In this document: positions 38,601-53,600 of the stretch, piece by piece | Position numbering within the stretch: the first letter of the stretch is position 1 | Layout: the number at the start of each line of letters is the position of its first letter | Assembly (NCBI RefSeq): GCF_023343835.1 | Contig: NC_064439.1 | Location: forward strand, 20,221,433 to 20,285,432 | Direction: 5' to 3' | DNA from: Lagopus muta | Taxonomy: Eukaryota; Chordata; Aves; Galliformes; Phasianidae | Length of the DNA stretch: 64,000 bases | Program-made: the position numbers and the translations under genes | The notes under the pieces: generated by a model | The model's input: the letters and a program-made list of their open reading frames with translations, nothing else | The model's database searches: none | What the model was told of the DNA's origin: nothing

Positions 38601-41600
38601 TCATTTGTCTGTTCTTCGTTCATCAAATAATTTTGGACATAGCTAGCTGAAGTTAAGTTTTGCATCTGGATTTTTAGGAAAGGTTCTTGTGAGTTTCATG
38701 GCAAGTGAGAACTGCCAGAGACAGACAAGCAATGCATACACACACAAAAAAAAAAGGGGAATTACTGCCTCCATTAGGAGTGACTGTGTGCGGAAGTCCT
38801 TTGTTACCTCTTGCTTCATCAGTCAACAGGTGTACTGGTAGTGTAACTACTCTGCCTATGCAGCCTTCCTAGGCTGGTAGTAAGGAAATAATGGAAATCA
38901 AGAGGAGGTGTTGAAGGGGAGCAGGGAACAGGAAATATTGCAGAGGAGTGGAAGTCAGAGTAGTTGAAGTTATTGTTTGAAGAGGTTCTGAATACAGAAA
39001 TCCCTGAGAAATCTTTTTTATTTTTACATTCTGAGTTATGTGGCATCTGTATTTTTGCCTCAGCTACCCAGCTTATTTTCAGTTCAGTGTTTTAAGTCCA
39101 AAACTTCACTGATGTTAGAGCGAGCTTCCTGTTGTTCTCAAGAACAAGAGGAAACAGCAATTTAATATGGAAAAAATGAAATGCTGTAATCATCTTGGTG
39201 TTTTTTTGTTTTCTAAATAGTTCCAAGAATTTGTGATGTTTCAATCCATCACTAGGTGGTAGTATTCTGATACAGTTTGTAACAGTCTCATTAAATTTTG
39301 AAATCATTATTAGTTTTGCCAGAACATCCTTTAAAAGTTCTGATTTTCTTCCTTTTTAGAAATCTGCTTACATTTGCAAAAACTTTAATAAAGAAAAATC
39401 TGACTTTCTGACCCGAGGCATATATACTCAGTTTTGTAGATGATGTTTGGTGTTACCGTAAGGTTTCTTCAAAGGTGCTACTTCCTTCTGTATGGAGAGG
39501 ATATGTGCAGGGTTTAAGTTTGAGCTAGTGCTGCTAGACTCCCTTTGTATGCTGTTATGCAGCCTAACAGGGATTTTTGTTTGTCTCTCTTCTGTTGGCT
39601 GATTGTTAGGTGAGAGTTTCTTCTACAGACTGAAGCTAACCTAATAGCTTTCAGATACATGGTCTGTCTAGCTTGATTACTGGTTACTTAGGATATTCAT
39701 ACTCTGCTGCTACTTAGAATGGTTAGAATCGTTGAAGTTGTAAGGCATCTCTGCAGGCTGTATGGTCCAACTCCCCTGCTCAAGCAAAGATGCCCAGAGC
39801 ATATTATCTGGGACCGTGTTCAAGCAGCTTTGGAACGTATACTTGAAGGAATGCTCTCCCACATCTCTGGACAGCCTGTTAGTTATAACTTGAATCATTA
39901 TTTTCTGAATAGTGAATGTTACCCCTTGGTCCTCTTCCTTGCATTCGGAATTCTTTGTTTATCATTTGTTTCCCTTCGTATACATATTAGTGTGTCATTT
40001 AACAGTAAAAGCTGTTCCCTAGTGTGAAGGATCTTGAGTTCTCTTGACTGTGGCTCAAATGAAGATGAATTATCTAAAATACTGCAAACAGCAGTTTTAA
40101 GTCAGTGAGATTATGGAGTTTTAAAAGGTAATATCTATGCAATCCCACGTGTGAAGATAGATCTGAAACTGCGTTCAAGGATTAAGAATTATAGGCTGCA
40201 AAGAGGTCTTTCTACATGTATAACTAGCAGCTCTAAAGCTGCTTACAGTCCACAAAGGTATTAAATGAGCTAGTTTGTAAGTTTGGTTTTGTTTTTCTCA
40301 ATAGTGGAGAAAAAAAACTTAAATCATCTATAATGACTGTTATCCACTGCTGGAAAATTCAGTGAGTTAAAGTTCTTGAAGGAAGCATGGCACTGATATT
40401 GGTTCACTGTTGAGATGGCATATATGTAAGCCCAGAATTCCTTCAAATCCTTACAATTATGATTGGTTTCTAAACCTGAATTTGTACTCAGAAAAGCTTC
40501 AAAAAAGGCTCTGGAAGTGCTCTTTCAATCCATTAGTATGTAAATAGTTCAGCTGCTTTGCCAGCTGTGTGTGCTTGAGGTTTGTATGATAAATGAAAGT
40601 TGGTATAGAAAATAAAATGAGGGAACAGTTTATTTTTGTACTAACAACTATTATTTACAAAATTCTTATTATTCAGAATGTGAAATCATTAGGATAAATA
40701 AAGCTGTGGAACTGTCAGAAAAAGGGACTGTTATATGTGCACGTGCTCATTCATACATGTGTGGTTTTTTTCCCTTTAGAAAGGCTGTTTTTCCTATTAT
40801 TTTTCAGTATAATTTTAGTGTAATTTACAAGTGTTTCTTCTAATAAATCCAGCAGCTTTTGAAAAGAGGCTATCAACAGCAATCTTCATCCAAACACACC
40901 TATTTGGCTGTTATTCCTTTATGAGAGTGAAATTATTAAACTCTTGTTTTTTTATTTTACTATAACTTATGTTTTCTGAAACTGCATGACTTTTAAAAAC
41001 TGTTACTTAACCAATTTTGAGAGCAAGAGAATGTGATTTAAAGAAGCTTTGCAGATTTTTCTTTCAGTTTTGGGTTTTGTTTTGAACAGAACTTCTTGGC
41101 ATACATAAACAAGCAACAGTAGGCTTTCTGACTCTGATGGAATCTCTGAGATACTGTAAGGTAAGCTGTTCTCTGTATGGTTTAAATTTTTTTTGAGTCG
41201 TTTGAGCTTTGGCAGTATTACTTAAAGCTCCACTGTGAACGATGAGAGGAGGTATTACAGCACTCTGAAAGGATGTTCAACTTCAAATTAAAACTGAGAA
41301 TAATATTACACTACAGGAGATATATAAGGCAATTGTTAAATTCATTGTATTAGGTAAATGTTGTTTGATGCTATTTTAAATTAAAATTTTATTGCACCAA
41401 TTTAAGGTAGTCAGAAACTTATTTCTGTTAACTGATACAATGCTCACTGTAGTTATGTTGACGGTTAAAAAACTTCATGATATCAAGTCCCAAGTTGACT
41501 TGCTAATTGCGAGTGTTGCAGTTTTATTGTCCCTTTTTTATGCTGTCACTGCCTTAAAATAAAACAAGCCCTGAACACAAGTTCAGGCTTGAACTGAACT

Positions 41601-44600
41601 GCTATGAAATGTATTCTGAATTGGAAAGATTCAAGATACAAATGTTATCTTGTGTATTTATTTGTATACATCTAAACACTACTGAAGTGCAGCTTGATCC
41701 ATGTCATCTCCCATGATGACACAATTCCCTTAATTATTGTAGAAAACTTTGTGCTTTACATATATGATTTTTGAAACAGCATTAGCACTCTTAATTTTGA
41801 GTAGCTTTTTGCTTGTCCTTGGCTTCTGTTTTGATTGTGTAGTTTGCAGAACATTGACGCTCTCATTTATTGATTAAACAGCAGTTCTGAATCAGTGTAT
41901 TCAAAATCAGCTCGTAAGTCAAGTGGACTTCTGCTTCATTTTGGTATCTGATTGTATTACTGTTAGACACAGGAGTAGTTATTCCTGTGCATTTTCAAGC
42001 ATGTCTCCAAGGCTGAACTACTTGATATTGATGATATCACTTTCCCAGTGATGTTGTCTATCAGTTATCATAAGTTGCATTGTTTTCCAAGTCAAACAGG
42101 AATCAGAGATATGCACAATAACTATTCTACATTAGTTTTTATTTTCCTGGGCATTTAATGTTAGTTCTCAAAGCATTTGGGTCTTCACAAACTGATTTGT
42201 TATTAGCTTGATCATTATCTTGATGAGATTTCTGGGTTTGCTTTGTGACTCTGATTTCATTGCACGTTAGGTTGGCTCCTATTTGAAGTCTCCAAAGTTT
42301 CCCATCTGGATACTCGGCAGTGAAACACACCTCACAGTCTTTTTTGCCAAGGTATGTTAGATGTGGTTTTTTTTGTTAGTTCTTTTTTTTGTAACCTCAA
42401 GCTTTTTTTATATAACCTCAAACAGATAAATTACATAAATCCAAAGTTCAGATGTTACTACAACTTGAATTTCATGTGGTTGTAATATAAAACATGGTTA
42501 CCAAAACTTTTAATTAAGCATTCCCTTGAAGGCAGACGTGTTGAAGTGGTTTAATGATATCTGTTAAATTTTAATGAAGTCTTTTGGTCTCAGCTTAATT
42601 CACTGGTGGAGGAAAAGAGGTGTGATTTAGAACACCATAATTGTGATGTGCACTGTCTTAAATTGTGGTGGTGCAAGAGAGATTATCTGTTGATTCCTGT
42701 AAGTTTAATCTTTCTGACAGTATTTTCACTGATTTTTAATCTGTAACCATGCGTATATTTGTTCTAAATAAAATATTTGTTCTACCTTAAAATAGAGGTC
42801 TGTTACAATAATTCCTTACATCTATTCTAACCTATACTAATGGCAATCTGTGGAACATATAAAATACCTTAGGTGTAAGTCAGTTTAAAATCTTAGACCA
42901 GAGCTTCTGAACAGGCAGTTCTGAATTCCAGTTGTCTGATGAATATTCTTTCTCCTCCTACTCTGTGGCCATAGGAAAAATCTATATTCTGTTTTGCCTG
43001 CTTATTTTCTGCATTACTATTTCTCTAAACAATCTTTTCTGGTAATTTTATTTCAATTTTGAAAAATTTCTCAGAATTGTATGAGGTCAGTATAGATACT
43101 AAGTTGTAGACATAAAATAAATAGGCATAATCATTCTATTACACGAATAAGATATACCTGTGTAGAGTGTTTCATATCTACAGGGACCATTTCCAAGTAG
43201 AAATCCTTTTCTAATGCTCTCTTTTTTTAATATTGAGGGCTGTTTCAGTTTAAAGTAACTGGGCATCGACGTCTAATGTTTCCATTATAGAATGGCTCAT
43301 CTTTTCTTGCTGAACTCCACTTAGGCTGTAGGAAACTTCATCTTGTGATTAGTATCTTGGGAACTAAAAAGCAGGAAAAGGAAGCAACAGTCTTCCCAGA
43401 ATTTTTTTTTTTTTTTTTTCTTATGAAGAAAGGAGGGACCTGAAGGTGTGTTGAAGTTCTAAGAGTGTTTTGTGTGTCTGCTGTCACCCTTTGTGAAGTC
43501 ACAGACGATCCATTTCAGATGGACATGTCAGCTATGCAGTGGAAATAATTATGTTGACAGTCCATTCAGTCCATGCCATCAGTTGAATACCTTGCCAAAT
43601 GGTTGGTCAGTAAGTTGTATGTGCAGTTGTCTGAATGGTTCTGGTACTAAATGTAACTTCTAGCTTGATAGTGAGTTTGAATGCGTGAGAGAGATTTTCA
43701 GAATGGAAAGAGAAAGACAGAGAGAGGAGCCAAAAGCAATTCAGAGTAAGTTTGGACAAAAACAAATGCGGCTTAATTCTCTGAAGCAGTTCTGATTTAT
43801 AGAAGCCTAAATCCTTATGCATATATGGAACATAAGTAATTAGTAAGCAGTTCAGTATTCACTTTTGCAGTTAAGTGAGTAATTGGGCCAAGAAATGCAG
43901 ACAGGCGATTTTTCTGTTCACAATGAAGTTTCTTCATCGTTCTCTTAGGGACCTTTATTGAGCATGAAAGTTCAAAACCCAAAAAGTTTTACTCAAGTTC
44001 TGCATACCATCATACAGTCAAAAAAAAAAGACAGTTCTTTAAAACTCAGTTGCTTCCTTAAGATTTTACATTTCATATGAAGTGCAGCAATAAATACTGT
44101 CCTCTTCACTGTGAAATGGAAGATACCAATCTGGTTTTCTGTCTCAGAACACTTTGAATACTGAAAACATTATAGACTGCTGTTGCTGTCTGCCAGAGTA
44201 TGTTTGCAGTACTCGAAGTCTGAACTCTTCTGCTCTAGCTGTGACTTTCAGAGAAACATTTGGTCAGAGTTTCTAAAATAAATCTAAAATAGTCCATAGC
44301 TATTCTTAATCTTTCTTTTCCCTTTGCTTCCAGTAGTTTTTAATAATTGATGAAAGTGTAGCACAGCGTATTTCTGCTGAAAATCACATTTATTTGTGTG
44401 AAAATAAAAAAAGAATTGAAATACATAAATGTGCATAAGTTCTCTTGTAACTGCTGTTGCCTGATATAGCCTTAAATGACAGCTGAGTCAATTCTGAGTT
44501 TTAACAGAAGTCTACCAGCAATTTCCCCCATTTTTAATAGTATTTGAAATAATGAAGATTTTATTCTATATACTTGTTTTTCATCACTTCATTAGGATTG

Positions 44601-47600
44601 TCAAAATTCATTCTGGGTGCACAGAAATATTATTGACCTCATTTTATTACAAGGAATTGGAGGTATGAATAAATGATGGGGAAAAATTTGTTCCTTAACA
44701 GTGCAATTTTGATTGAAGCACAATTTATGACACAAAAAAATCAATAGTTTTTTCCTCCTGGGCCTTAGCTGACCTGTCTCCAGGCAAAAAGTTGTTTACA
44801 GCTAGATGTTTTTGATGCCATGCTGCAGTCAGAATATGTTGCAGTGCAGTAGATGATGTCTTGTACAGACTATGGATGCATAAGAATACTCATCAAAATG
44901 TCTCCTTCTGTGGAAGTGTTCTTTCTAAATGAAAGAAAACAGATGAGAACTTCCTTCTGTTTCTAACACACTAAGTGTCCCTGTCAGATGGTGCTAATTC
45001 AGATAGGTAATAGGCTAAATGCCCTCTAAAAACCAACATTAATTTTAAAAAAATATTAGGTTGTAGGGAAGAATCTGAGAAGCCAAGTGGCTCTGACAAG
45101 TAGAGATGAGGGTGCTTTCATTGAAATACTGTATGGTCAGTTCTTGATTATTTTTGTGACCCTTGTAATGGGGAGTTATGACAAGCTGAGGCTATTCAGA
45201 ACCTTTAGGAATGTCAGTGTCATCAGGCACTCTGTAAAATAATACAAACAAATTGAAAGGTTATGAGATATACCAAAAAATGTGTCAGAGAAAATATTTT
45301 CTCTGGCTTCTAAATATTACCGGCTGACCATTTTATATGCTGTCCATTTTCAGTTGTAGCATTTTTAGACTTGAGCAACCAGATAAGCAGAGGAAACTCC
45401 TGATGAAGAGACATCTGAACATTTACATATTAACGCTTTTCAAAGAAAGTGTCCCTGTTTTGCTGTGTTGGGTCTGTTCTTAGGGTTTTTTCTTTTTCTG
45501 ACTTCGATCGCTGTAATCTATTCTCCATATTTTCGGGGCCTAAATTGGTTTGGGGGCATTTCTGTAGTATCCTTGATAACATCATCTCTCGGGAAAAAAA
45601 GGCATTTACTTCTCTTCCTAAACGATCCTTTTAATGAAAATAGCGTGGTACAACTGAGCAAACACTGACATTGCTGTCGTAGAATTCTGAATTTGGGTCA
45701 GTGGTCTTTGCCAGAATTGTACTTAAGAGGAGTGTTACAGTGTATGGCATTTAGCTTCAAAACATTAACATAAAATGTCACTGGCCATGATAGAAAATAA
45801 GATACATGTGGAAAAATCCTGTTGTTACTTTTGTACTGTTCAAAAGTAACCAAATAAATCACCAGAGAAGAAATCAGAATCAGACTTCTGAAGAATTCCA
45901 CGTCGGGATGTAGTTGCATAGCATGTAGTTCCTGAGTCTCTGATTTCTCTGATTAAGTGGAATTGTACTCAGTAGGATTGTCCAGATATCCAGTAGAAGG
46001 AATATAGATGTGTAGGGCAGTGGCAGGAAAAGCTGCTGGGCTGTAACAGGATTTTAGTTTTGTGTTGCTGATTAAGAGCAGAGAGACAGATGCTGCTCTG
46101 TTCTTGACAATAACCCTGATCAAATTAGCTGTGACTTTTCAGATGTACATATCAGTTGTACATTTCTGAAAGGAAAAAACAAAACAAAACAAAAAAATTT
46201 TAAAGTGAATTTTAGGGCAGAGTGTTCCCTGTGGTATCTGTGGGCCTATTCTACTGGTTGAGTTACACTTCATAGTATAAATGCTGTTGTTGAACAAGTG
46301 AATTTAATTTGTTCTAAATAATGCATAGTTCACAAGGGTTGCTTTGTCCAAATAGTTTCTTAGGATAAAGGCCAAGTTTCTTTAGAATAATAGTCTCGCA
46401 GTTGGAAAAGGGCACCTCAAAATGAAATACTTCTGTAAGTTATCTACTCTTCCAGCTTTGCAAGATCACAGAGCATGACTGTGAAACCTTATTCTGCTTT
46501 TTGCAGAGCTACTCCGATGAAATTGTTCCTACTACAGATACGTATTTGTCTGAGAATGTGCTCTTCTGATCCATTCCGTTGTTTGTTGTTTTGGAGGCTT
46601 TCTATGGAAAAATCTGCTTTTTTTCATCCATACAAGTAATTCACCACAATTTACCAAAGTAAATTCTAGGTGGTTTTTTGTTTGTTTTTTTTATTTGGTA
46701 GAATGACATTTTCAGGTGAAGTGTTTCCTTGCTGCAGCATTGTATATAGAGGAAATGTGGAAAAAATAACGAAGGCACTGCTTAATAACCTTTATTCATG
46801 CTGTGTTGGACCATGTTGTTTCAGTTACAGCTTTTGTCCTCATTACGGTTTAAGGATGCCTATGCTTTTGTATAAAAGTTTAGAGGAGCTTAACCTCAAG
46901 GCAGTGTTGATTCAAAGGCTTACTTAACTTTGTAGTTAATTATAGTGTAGCTTTCTAAATGAGAATGTGAGAACCTGACTTGAAGCACATAAGAGGGCAG
47001 GGAGGGGAATAGTGTTTAAACTTTGCTGCAGTAAAAGAGACTGATGCATCTGTGTATATTTGCAGATATATTTTTAATGAAGCTAAGTTCCATGAAGTGA
47101 CGGTGGCTGTATTTTCTCTAAACGTGAAGCACTGTTGTTTTTGAAGTCTCCGTATTTCTAGTTCTCGTTTGTTTCATTAGAAATAAAAATTGTTTCTTTA
47201 ACTGGAGATAGTTTTCCTAAGAAGCCTTAACAGTTACATTGTTTTGGGCACTCTTCAGGTGAACCACTTCTCCTTTCTTTTATTTTCTGTTTTTCAGGCT
47301 ATTGCAATTAGCAGCCAGTTGTCATTGCTGCAAGCAAAAAAGCACGTCTGTCTCCTTATGTTTATTAAATCTGGACTTCATCTATACTAAAAAAAAAAAC
47401 AAAAACAAACAAACAACTAATTTGTGTAGAAATAATCGAAGCTCCTCAGAATGGTTATACCAGCTTCTTACAGGAAACATTCTTTTTCATGTATCCTGCG
47501 TGAGATTTGGGAAGGAAGAAAAGGTTGAGGAGAAGCTGGGCATACCTTCTGCAGTCCCAGAGAAGACATGAAAGACAAATTTTTTTTCCACCTCTCTGGT

Positions 47601-50600
47601 AGTGCTTCAGGCTTGCAGAGTACAGCAGAAAGGTTGATTGAAAAGGTTAAGGTGTGTACAGGTCTACGATAGGCAGGTGGGTCTGAACAACAGAGATAGA
47701 AGGTTTGAGCTAGAGGACATCATTGCTCTGTAAGAAATCCCACAAAAGACGTTGGGCTAAATCACATCCTAAAGACTATGGTTACCACATACGCTATTGT
47801 GTCCTAAATCAAAAGGCCAAGAGGCTGTGCTAAAATTTTTAGGTAGATCTGACTTGGATTTTCCAGCCTTAGCATTGCTGATTCTAGTCCTCACAAAGTT
47901 GGGTAGGACTGTGTTTTTCTGCAAGAATACAGGAATTTAGTACATTGACAAAGAATGTAGAGCAAGGAAAGGAAAGGTATAACCTTGGACTCAAAAGTTG
48001 ATATGATTGACTTTTATCAAGGCTGGAGTACAGTAATATACTCAGATATGTTGAGGAGATTGCTTTGAGCACAATCTGGTGTTCTTATAGCTCCTGAGGT
48101 TGAGAAGTAAAAAAGATGATGTCTTTGAACACTAGAGAAACTCATCTGGGTGCTGTGGTAGGTATTTTGGTTGTTTGTGGCAAAAACTGTGTTTAGCAAT
48201 TAGGTCAAGTTTCTGTAATGCTTATGCTGCTCTTGTCAAAAGCACTGTGCATCTCCTGACAAGAGTAGCATTTAGGAGGACTGACTGATTAGTTAAATCA
48301 TGAAGAGGTAACTCAGTCATGGTGTTTGCGTTATTTGTTCAGAACAGTTGAAGTACTGACCTTTACATTATGTTTTCTCAATAAATTGAGAGAGCATAAG
48401 GCTCCCAATGTTAGTGAAGCCAGCTGTTTGGGATTTGCTGTCCAAAAGACTGTTTTCTCCGTTCATCCTGATTCTCTGACTAATGTCAGCTACTTACCCT
48501 TATAAATAAAAATTTCTCAAGCTTTACAAAACTTAACATTCATCCTATTACGTAGTGCTTGACTGTAATCGTTTAAGGACATTGCTCATGCTTGGCTGAT
48601 ACAAACCATGAAATGTAATTGTATATGCCCCTAAGCAAATGAATTCCTTTCAGGAAAAGGCTTTTCGTCTGTCTTTAGAAAGGAAGTTTCAGTTTTTGTA
48701 CATGAAATAGATGATGTAGGACAACTTAGGTGTTGCTTTTCATGTATTCATTACTCCAGTTTTTGTGTCGCAGAATTATTTCTTCTGAAATACTATGTTT
48801 AGATACTTTTTTTTTTTGTGCTGAAGTAAATGAGGGACTGATTTTATACTGTCTCCTTGCAGACGGTTTCCCAAGCCTTGATGAAAATGTGTAAAATGGG
48901 GTGAAAAATAGTTCTAGCACTTCCATTAGGGTCTTTTGATTCATTACAATTTATATCTGATAATTCAAAATAAAGCAGTAGGTGTCCCGCCTGGACACCT
49001 ACTTTTGTGACCTGCTGTAGGGAACTTGCTTTGGCAGGGCGGTTGGACTCGATGATTTCTGGAGGTCCCTTCCAACCTCTACGATTCTGTGTAAATACTA
49101 GTGTTTGTTGCGTGAGGCACAGTTTGAAAGAGAATGAGGGAAAGATGAAATAGGAAATAAAAGCAGCACAATATAAGGAATGTTTTTAGATCCAGAAATG
49201 GAAAAATGAAGGAACTTCCTGTGACCTGCTAGGCTCTGCTTTATTTACTGTACGAGCACTTCCAAATTGAAAAAGCTATGAAGAAAATATGCTTGAGTAA
49301 TGACCATGTATATCACACTACTCATTTTATGTTCCTTAGTCATTTCAAGTCTATTTAAAATGCGGTTAAAAGAAGTGGTTCTAACCTAGCAGTTACTTAT
49401 TTAGTCTATTTTCCTACTTCCTACTTCTGTTTAAATCCTGTGTTCAGTTTCAGTCTTGAGTTTACATTTCCAGTTGATTAAGAAATGAACTTTTGTCTGA
49501 TCTGTAAAATTAGCAACGGACTGTAGGAATATATTTTAGACCTGTGTGGAATCGCCCCCATGAAACAACTGCTTTGGCCATGACTTAAATGATGCATTGT
49601 TTCTGAATGCTATAGCATTTCTAGTGGAATGGATTGTAGTGGATGTATAAAGTTACTGTTGCAAAAATCATGATATATTTACTGCCCATTTGTAGGCAAA
49701 GAATCCTGCGATTTTATTTTTTTTTCTTCATAGTACAGAGAATGACTTTCATACATAAACTGAAACTGGGGACTGAAGAGTGATGGATTGGATCCTACCT
49801 CATAAAAGCACTTCCTAGCATCTAGAAGGACTTGTAGCCTTCAGTTTCAGAAATGAGCAGTGTCTAGTTTGTGTGTCAGTCTGTCTGACTTTTGAGGAAA
49901 CAAGCTTTTCTTTCTTTCTGGTAGTGTGTGCAGAATGTCTTGAAAATGTTAAATGCATCAAGGACATTGCTAAATAATATCTATAAATTATAAGTCACTG
50001 TATCAAGTAAATTCTGAAAGTCAACACGTAGAAACAGGCTGAGATCACTGTATTATTCTGTATCCCTTTTAGGTATGAAATCAATGTTGGTTCCAGCTAT
50101 ACTTGATACAGTAGTGAAGACATGGGGGCCTGAGTCATCACAGGACGGGTAGATATTCTGTTTTTCAAATTTGGAGGAATAGGAATCCCGGCTCATTATT
50201 CAAGTTATGCAGCTTCTATAGTATTTTTTAAATATACAACATTTTTCTGTAAATATCAATATGATTGATAAGAATGAAGTCATTCCCAATTCCAATTCAA
50301 ATGAAGAACAAAGTGCTAATGGTTTTTTCTCCATCATTTGCTTTTTCCGCTGATCAGGTGCCTTGGTGTTTCCAGCTTCAACTTCAACTGAATTCTGCCA
50401 TAATTACCATTCTAGTTCCATTTCAGCTATACTAAGTAGCCAAGTATTGATTATGATATTGCTCAGATAGCAGTACAACAGGATACAATTGTCCAGCAAA
50501 TACTGTTCTGAAGTTTTATTATCCACACCTTTTTTAATATAATGTCTCTCATGTGTTGCATTAGTTTATTTTTTCCCTGGCTGGTCATAAACCATGTCTA

Positions 50601-53600
50601 CCTTACTCAGTTCATTAATGCTTAACAGTTGCAGTCTTAATTCTGCATCTGGCATGTGCTGTGTTTGCAGTTGTTCCAGTCTGCAGGTAATATTTAAAAA
50701 CTGTCTTATAAGTGTCTTTATGTAACTGCTTTAAAAACAGATCCCTTCTTTTTCTTCTGTAGTTATCACTGAATTCTGCATGAAACAACTTAGAATCCTT
50801 CCTATATCTGACAGCTCCTGTCTTGTGTATGCTTTTAAGGTTAGCTAATAAAGCTTGAAAATTACAGCTGCTTCAAAAGTCATCTTCCCATTTGGATGTT
50901 TAAACCCTAAGTTTTTGATTTCCAAAATGATTTTACTCCCCCTAAATAATAATATAACTTTTTTTTTTAATTTGAACAGTTTTGGTAATGGAGCAGAGTA
51001 CTCAGTATTTGTGAGTTGATGGAGGGAAAAGGCATAAACTTCTATTTTTATCCTGTAAAATCTTTCTAAAATCTTAGCCCAAAAGCTATGACTAATAAAC
51101 TTGGTGTGTTGTAAACCAGCAGGAAACAAAAAATTACTGTATAGTATATAATCACATGCAAGGAAAATGCCAGCTTTCTTAATAGTTAAGCTGGCATCAA
51201 GTGAAGAATGGAAAAAAGAGATTTAGTTTCATGCTGTGGAGTACTCCTTTCCAGAAAGTAAATAAATGCAGTAGTGTGTTCCAGTATTCACATCAGATTT
51301 TGGCATAACTGAATACTTGGGAAAGAGATAAGGCAGTGGTAAAGGGTACTGTTCTAGTCATATGATGCCATCTCAGTTATGTGGAAGGGGAAAAATCTGG
51401 GTTTGCTTTCCACGCTTTCAACAATATATTGGTATGATTGTCGAAGTTTCTGAATTAATGCAGCTCAATGAACAAGTGAATTTGTGTCAGCAGTTGGCTC
51501 ATTTGGAGTTACTGGTTGTCTTCGTGAAATCTTTCAATAAAGGGAATATTAAGAGATTTTATTGAGTTGTTTCTAACATGCTATTCTTGTAGTATCCAGA
51601 CTCAAAAATCTGCACAACACAGGCTTATGGATAGCTGTCTTTGGGTAAGAACTTTCCAGCTTATTAGTTGAGTTCAGATAATGTTTAACATGGTCAAAAA
51701 ACTGTATTTTAATCTGTTGTTAACACTCAATTGCACTGGATTAAAATCTAGAGAAAATAGATACCATTCGGTAAAGGGAATTTATGCAGTAAGACTGCTA
51801 TAAATCTTTAAGCACCTGTTCATTGTCTCATTGAGATTGGCTGACATTTTAAGATCAGAATAGTAAAGCTAGAACTTCCTAGAAATATGGAACAAATGAG
51901 ATTAGAAAGATTTAGTAAAGGTTTGAGGGTTAAGACTTTCACTGAAAGCACGTCCTACCCAGAACAGGTTGCTCAGGACCTTGTCCTCTTGCATTTTGAT
52001 TATCTCTACAGCTTTGTTGGACAGCCTGTTCCAGTGTGTGGTTTCTTTCATCTCAGAAAAAGAAATTGTGTAAATAATATCTAGTCAGAATCACCTTTTT
52101 TTTTTTTTTTTTTTTTTTCTGACTTGTACCCATTGACATTGTGCCTTTCCCGGAGGAGTCTGGCTCTGTCTTCCCTATGTCCTATACTCTAGTTAGGTAG
52201 TTTAAGATTGTGGCAATGATTCTTCTGTTCAGACTTGAGAAATCTAGTCCTCTTAACTCCTCCTCCTAGATCACGTGCTCCACCCCCCCTGTCATTTTGG
52301 TTGTCTTCCTCTGGACTGCTCCAGTATGTCAGCATATTGTGCTTGGGAGCTGGAACTTGCATCCGGTGTTTCAGATAAAATCTCACAGGTGCCAAATAGA
52401 GGGAAGAACTGCTGATGACACTCCTGCTAACACAGCCTTCCTTGCTACTGACTGATACTCAACTTGTGCATGAGAATTTCCATGGTCCCACAGGGTGAAA
52501 GTGCTTCCAAACCAAGGTACATTGTGCAGTAGGAGACCTTCCAAAGCCTGTGTTTCAGCAGGTTGTCTCCTAGACCCTTAAATTTTTTTTCTTCTTTCTA
52601 TCTTGTGTAGTCTGTCTTCTCTTCCCATACATATATGCGGCTGTAGTGGTACCTACCACTTAACTACTGTGAAGGCCTACAAGAGCCAGGCATACAGTCA
52701 CCATTTTGAGCTTGTGCCTGTGGTGGTTGAGGTTTGTCTGCCTATTGCCAAACACAGTTATTAACAGCAGTGTCTGCCTTCAGTCTGTCTAGGAATGCAA
52801 ACTTATGCATTTCTTCTCTGCCTGGCTTCCATTTGAGTGATGGGCCTTGAGATTCCAGTTGGACAAGGGATTCAGAAGTCAGTCAGAGATACAGGAATTG
52901 GTGTCAGATCCATCAGTCTTGTTTAGATAGGAAAAAGTTTTGGAAAGATGACTGTCTTGAAAGCCACAGATTATAGCATTGAAAAACATGTTTATCTGCA
53001 GTGGAAGATCATGTTGAATCTTCATTCTTTCAGCTCAAATTAAATTGTAGTGAATTAAATATTTGATAAGTTATCAATGTTTCCATACTTTTTTTTTGGC
53101 AAATTTTTCTGAAGAAAGTACTGTAATATGTAGTTTTTCTATGTATCAGTCAGCTGTGCTACATGTGTAACTACAAAGTAGCCCATACACAAACAGAATT
53201 CATTTTCAGGGGCAACAGGTCTTTCAGAGAAGAGTCTGTAAAAATTCATGGCCAAAATGTCAATGTAGCTTAGTCATCTTGTTCTGGTTTTGATTTGTAG
53301 AATGAAAAACTCTGGAATGTTTTCATTAAAACTTATGAAGAGTAATTTTTGCCTCCAAGGGTAGACGTGGGATTTTAAAATAACTGGTAGTACTGATGAG
53401 AACTTTTCAAAGTAATATAAAGTGACTTGTTTGCGTATTACGAGAGCCAATGGGCGAAACATGATCTGGGGGAACGTGTTGTACTTAGTATTGAAAATAA
53501 TTATAATAATCAACTGTTGATGAGATTCCCTTATATGGAACTTCCAATGTATGGGATACATCAAAATGCAATTCATGGGTCTTGAGGATGGGTGTATATT

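Larger units (their letters stand above)
36522..41089 (+). other. MINDY3 intron 8
   Basis: 4.6 kb holding two CR1 fragments of opposite orientation (36740-37555 sense, 39714-39955 antisense). The rest is unique-looking AT-rich DNA. Confidence 0.85.
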
